A DNA stretch of 7,620 nucleotides from assembly GCA_041652635.1 (NCBI GenBank), contig JBAZGW010000067.1, positions 1 through 7,620 on the forward strand, written 5' to 3'. A program made the position numbers and the translations under genes. The notes beneath the pieces are model-generated. The model was not told where the DNA came from, made no database searches, and saw only the letters and a list, made by a program, of their open reading frames with translations. Positions 6,152 to 7,620 of the stretch are shown piece after piece; within the stretch, counting starts at the first letter, position 1; the number at the start of each line of letters is the position of its first letter. The DNA is from Undivivens sp041652635 (GTDB taxonomy: Bacteria > Omnitrophota > Gorgyraeia > Gygaellales > Profunditerraquicolaceae).

Positions 6152-6586
6152 TTAAACATCAAAAACAACTTTCGCCTGCCAATTCTCGCCGTCTCCGGAA
6201 ATAGAAAGCTCGTGAAAAGTCGCGGCTTTGATCTCTATGTGTATCTCACAGGAAGCAACGGGAAACCCGAAAGCCTCGGCCTCCAGAGAATGTTCATTAA
6301 TGCTGATTATCTTAAAATCGCGAAAGACCACCTCCTGCGAGGCGGAAAAGAAGAGAAGTTCATTAAGCCAATTAACAAGGAGCTCTTCGCGGTCAGCGGC
6401 GCTCTGCGAGATGTGCGTGGATACGCGCGCTCCTCCCTTGTCCCGGCGGGGATCGGCAAGAATTTCGAACATCGCCGCGGCGGTATTTACGAACAGTCCC
6501 TCAAGGCTTTTCGCCCGCACCAGGATCGCCACGTCCGCGGTGTGCTCCAGCAAATCATAATTACTGCCCGCCATACCTGCCCCCAT
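6152..6586 (-). CDS. Archease (RtcB activator)
   Basis: A 144-residue archease, the small cofactor that speeds RtcB guanylation and turnover. Family hallmarks are YDLLEHTADVAI (10-21), LLVNWLNELLFF (69-80), EIKAATFHEL (118-127) and the C-terminal W136 with VVFDV (140-144). The Asp in HTAD, the Lys in EIKA and the near-terminal Asp match positions that are conserved in this family. The first ATG (6586) has no SD. An alternative ATG at 6574 is preceded by GGGGGCAGGT and would give 140 residues starting MAGSNYDLLEH, closer to a usual archease N terminus; I favour it slightly. It lies upstream of rtcB on the same strand with DUF4139 between, consistent with the known archease-RtcB partnership. 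Confidence 0.95.
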   Translation of the reverse strand: MGAGMAGSNYDLLEHTADVAILVRAKSLEGLFVNTAAAMFEILADPRRDKGGARVSTHISQSAADREELLVNWLNELLFFSASQEVVFRDFKIISINEHSLEAEAFGFPVASCEIHIEIKAATFHELSISGDGENWQAKVVFDV

Positions 6587-6697
6587 ATTGTAGAATGATA
6601 TTTTACCATAAAAGAAGAGGAAATAGTGCAGGAAAAATCAATACTAATAGACATTTTTCTCTTGCTTAATGGGGTGCATTATAACTTAGCTTTGCTT

Positions 6698-6811
6698 TCA
6701 GGAAAAACCTAGGGATGGGATGTTTTTAGATTGCGTTACACTTACACTAATTGCAGCAATAATATTATCCAATATTGGACTCCCAGTCGTAATTCTACTT
6801 GTCATTTTCAT
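6698..6811 (-). CDS. Candidate 37-residue peptide with a good SD
   Basis: The minus-strand ORF reads MKMTSRITTGSPILDNIIAA, then 17 more residues ending IPSLGFS. An excellent SD (GGAGG, 6818-6822) stands 6 bases before the ATG. A promoter-like pair lies upstream at 6914-6942. The peptide is polar with a short hydrophobic patch, and I recognise no family. It is followed by archease after 111 bases. In A+T-rich spacer DNA an SD plus short ORF can arise by chance, and an opposing ORF covers the same bases. Confidence 0.3.
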   Translation of the reverse strand: MKMTSRITTGSPILDNIIAAISVSVTQSKNIPSLGFS

Positions 6812-6884
6812 TAATATCCTCCGATTTCAATACTTTGTAATATACAAATATTCAGTTTCTATAACTTCTTATTATTATAACTAG
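6720..6884 (+). CDS. Candidate 54-residue hydrophobic peptide
   Basis: The plus-strand ORF begins MFLDCVTLTLIAAIILSNIG and continues LPVVILLVIFINILRFQYFV before a Tyr/Ser-rich tail ending TSYYYN. About 30 consecutive residues are hydrophobic, enough for one or two membrane helices. A purine-rich AGGGATGGG directly precedes ATG, too close for an ideal SD. It overlaps antisense to 6698-6811. It could be a small membrane peptide or toxin, but A+T-rich DNA often spells hydrophobic residues, so confidence is low. Confidence 0.22.
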   Translation: MFLDCVTLTLIAAIILSNIGLPVVILLVIFINILRFQYFVIYKYSVSITSYYYN

Positions 6885-6913
6885 TTCCATCAAAACATCC
6901 TCACTTTTGCCTA

Positions 6914-6942
6914 ATTATAATGCTTTAAAGATGATTAAACAA
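6914..6942 (-). promoter_or_regulatory. Promoter-like sequence
   Basis: TTGTTT (6937-6942), a 17-base spacer, and a perfect TATAAT (6914-6919) on the minus strand. Transcription would start near 6907, run antisense to the 54-residue ORF and sense to the 37-residue ORF, and could continue into archease. In such A+T-rich DNA a chance match is possible. Confidence 0.4.
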
Positions 6943-7030
6943 GGACTATATAGAATGGACTACTACAACTAAGGTAATAATAAAAATGTGCTATCTGTAG
7001 GGGAATATTAGGTTACGTATAAGAATAAGA

Positions 7031-7186
7031 GCTCAGAGCAATGGAACAATAGCGCATTAGATTCCTTCGGCAGGGGTAACGACAGTGAGCTTGTCGAACT
7101 ACTTGTGGTGAGCGAAGTCGAATCCGCTCAGGGCAGGCTCCATTGAACTTTTGTTTGTTCTATTATCTATTGCTCGGTTGCTCTGT
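7031..7186. repeat. Nested palindromic repeat element
   Basis: The outer arms AGAGCAATGGAACAATAG (7035-7052) and, in inverted orientation, the CTATTATCTATTGCTC-type run at 7160-7184 belong to a GAACAATAG word family. Between them sits another repeat (7061-7140) with CCTTCGG, GTGAGCTTGTCGAAC, GGTGAGCGAAGTCGAATC and CGCTCAGGGCAGGC. This is related to the fragment at 5922-5946, as if one repeat had landed in another. Confidence 0.6.
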
Positions 7187-7229
7187 TAACAGGGAATGGA
7201 TTTAGCGGGATATAAGAGATTAAATGCTT

Positions 7230-7305
7230 TTGAACAATAGAACAATAGAAAATAGACTGCAATTGAACATTCTTTTGTCTACTTGCTCTATTGTCTATTG
7301 TTCAA
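7230..7305. repeat. Long imperfect inverted repeat (GAACAATAG family)
   Basis: The left arm 7230-7257 (TTGAACAATAGAACAATAG onward) matches the reverse complement of the right arm 7277-7305 with small indels, leaving about a 19-base loop. The words are those of the outer arms at 7031-7186. Confidence 0.7.
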
Positions 7306-7312
7306 TTGCTCT

Positions 7313-7343
7313 GTTCAATTACATTCTATGAATGTAATTGAAC
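7313..7343. repeat. Perfect 14-bp inverted repeat abutting tRNA-Lys 3' end
   Basis: GTTCAATTACATTC (7313-7326) pairs perfectly with GAATGTAATTGAAC (7330-7343) around a 3-base loop. Its last base touches the tRNA-Lys discriminator at 7344. On the minus strand no T-run follows, so a classical rho-independent terminator is unlikely, although the stem could still mark the tRNA transcript end. Confidence 0.8.
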
Positions 7344-7416
7344 TGGGCCATGGTGGAGTCGAACCACCGACCTTGACATTAAGAGTGTCCTGCTCTGCCA
7401 ATTGAGCTAATGGCCC
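7344..7416 (-). tRNA. tRNA-Lys (anticodon CTT)
   Basis: A complete 73-base cloverleaf reads on the minus strand. Acceptor GGGCCAT pairs with ATGGCCC and is followed by discriminator A. The D arm is GCTC/GAGC with AATTGGCA in the loop. The anticodon loop CTCTTAA gives CTT, reading AAG lysine codons. The T arm is GGTGG-TTCGACT-CCACC. The first anticodon-stem pair (27-43) is a G-A mismatch; the other four pair. No 3' CCA is encoded, since the next base belongs to a hairpin, so CCA must be added enzymatically. Confidence 0.96.
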
Positions 7417-7439
7417 TGAAATATCGTTTTAAAGGCGTG

Positions 7440-7469
7440 ATTTTAACGGAGAGATAAAGTATATCACAA
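7440..7469 (-). promoter_or_regulatory. Candidate promoter of tRNA-Lys
   Basis: TTGTGA (7464-7469), an 18-base spacer and TAAAAT (7440-7445) on the minus strand, ending 23 bases before the tRNA 5' end. This gives a short leader suited to RNase P removal. Four of six and five of six bases match the sigma-70 consensus. Confidence 0.4.
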
Positions 7470-7547
7470 AAACGCTCTCGCGCAAGAAGATTTTCCCCCG
7501 CGAATTGCCTCGGTGAATTGTAACTCTAAGTGCGACAAAATCAAGCT

Positions 7548-7620
7548 TTAGACCATATTGTTACTTTGCAAGCAATCCTTCGCCGCTTGGTTTGCTGTCT
7601 TGTATCCCAGGATTTTTCGT
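7548..7620 (-). CDS. C-terminal end of a transposase, cut by the window edge
   Basis: The last 23 residues of a frame entering from the right edge read RKILGYKTANQAAKDCLQSN, then NMV and stop. RKxLGYKT resembles the C terminus of DDE transposases, best the IS30 type, where RPRKxLGYxTPxE is usual; here TA replaces TP. Just past the stop, about 7507-7537, the minus strand carries GTCGCACTTAGAGTTACAAT, a plausible insertion-sequence end. The body of the gene is outside the window, so family and intactness cannot be settled. Confidence 0.5.
   Translation of the reverse strand, partial: RKILGYKTANQAAKDCLQSNNMV

Larger units (their letters stand above)
6587..7343. other. A+T-rich gene-poor spacer with repeats
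   Basis: 757 bases without a long gene and lower in G+C than its surroundings. 6600-7020 is near-featureless A+T-rich DNA apart from two overlapping antisense mini-ORFs and a promoter-like sequence. 7031-7343 is made almost entirely of palindromic word repeats. Confidence 0.6.

Noticed and set aside
5903..6598. 231-codon plus-strand frame
   Set aside because: It runs antisense through archease and the hairpin-rich gap, starts in a dispersed repeat, and has no domain-like segments. Archease on the other strand is unmistakable.
7313..7343. Rho-independent terminator of tRNA-Lys
   Set aside because: The stem is perfect but A+T-rich, and no T-run follows on the minus strand. It is listed as an inverted repeat instead.

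Overview
This looks like a chromosomal segment of a bacterium whose gene density is moderate and whose intergenic DNA is heavily invaded by repeats. Coding regions are roughly half G+C; the spacers at 1-938 and 6600-7340 are more A+T-rich. Every confidently called gene, including both tRNAs, lies on the minus strand. The organism cannot be fixed from sequence alone. The archaeal-style RtcB with archease, the DUF4139 protein and two families of degenerate word repeats resemble what I would expect in an uncultured lineage such as Omnitrophota, but that is only an impression.

Layout in the direction of transcription (right to left). At the right edge is the C-terminal tip of a transposase (7548-7620), probably IS30-like. 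Next come a candidate promoter (7440-7469) and tRNA-Lys(CTT) (7344-7416). A 757-base gene-poor, A+T-rich spacer follows, holding several imperfect palindromes, a nested repeat and two overlapping antisense mini-ORFs. After it come archease (6152-6586), a hairpin, a 265-base gap that can fold into several hairpins and holds a dispersed-repeat fragment, a secreted DUF4139 protein (4501-5886), rtcB (3036-4496), serS (1636-2904) and a five-helix membrane protein of unknown function (939-1652). The left end (1-938) is a repeat field that finishes in an intact tRNA-Ser(TGA) at 1-87.

Functionally the core is tRNA and RNA metabolism. RtcB is a GTP-dependent RNA ligase, archease is its activator, SerRS charges tRNA-Ser, and tRNA-Ser lies downstream on the same strand. 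DUF4139 is wedged 4 bases upstream of rtcB, and the membrane protein overlaps the serS stop codon, so two pairs look co-transcribed.

The most unusual observation is in the repeat field. Three extra copies of the tRNA-Ser 5' half (acceptor strand, D arm and anticodon-stem 5' strand) lie at 134-243, 348-449 and 496-598. Each is split in the D loop by a 67-75-base hairpin-forming insert and each stops matching at the anticodon. One insert is tiled exactly by two perfect-stem hairpins. The 46-base tRNA-Ser leader is duplicated with one of them. These may be decayed tRNA-derived repeats, remnants of a mobile element that targets tRNA-Ser, or, much more speculatively, RNA substrates related to the nearby ligase genes.
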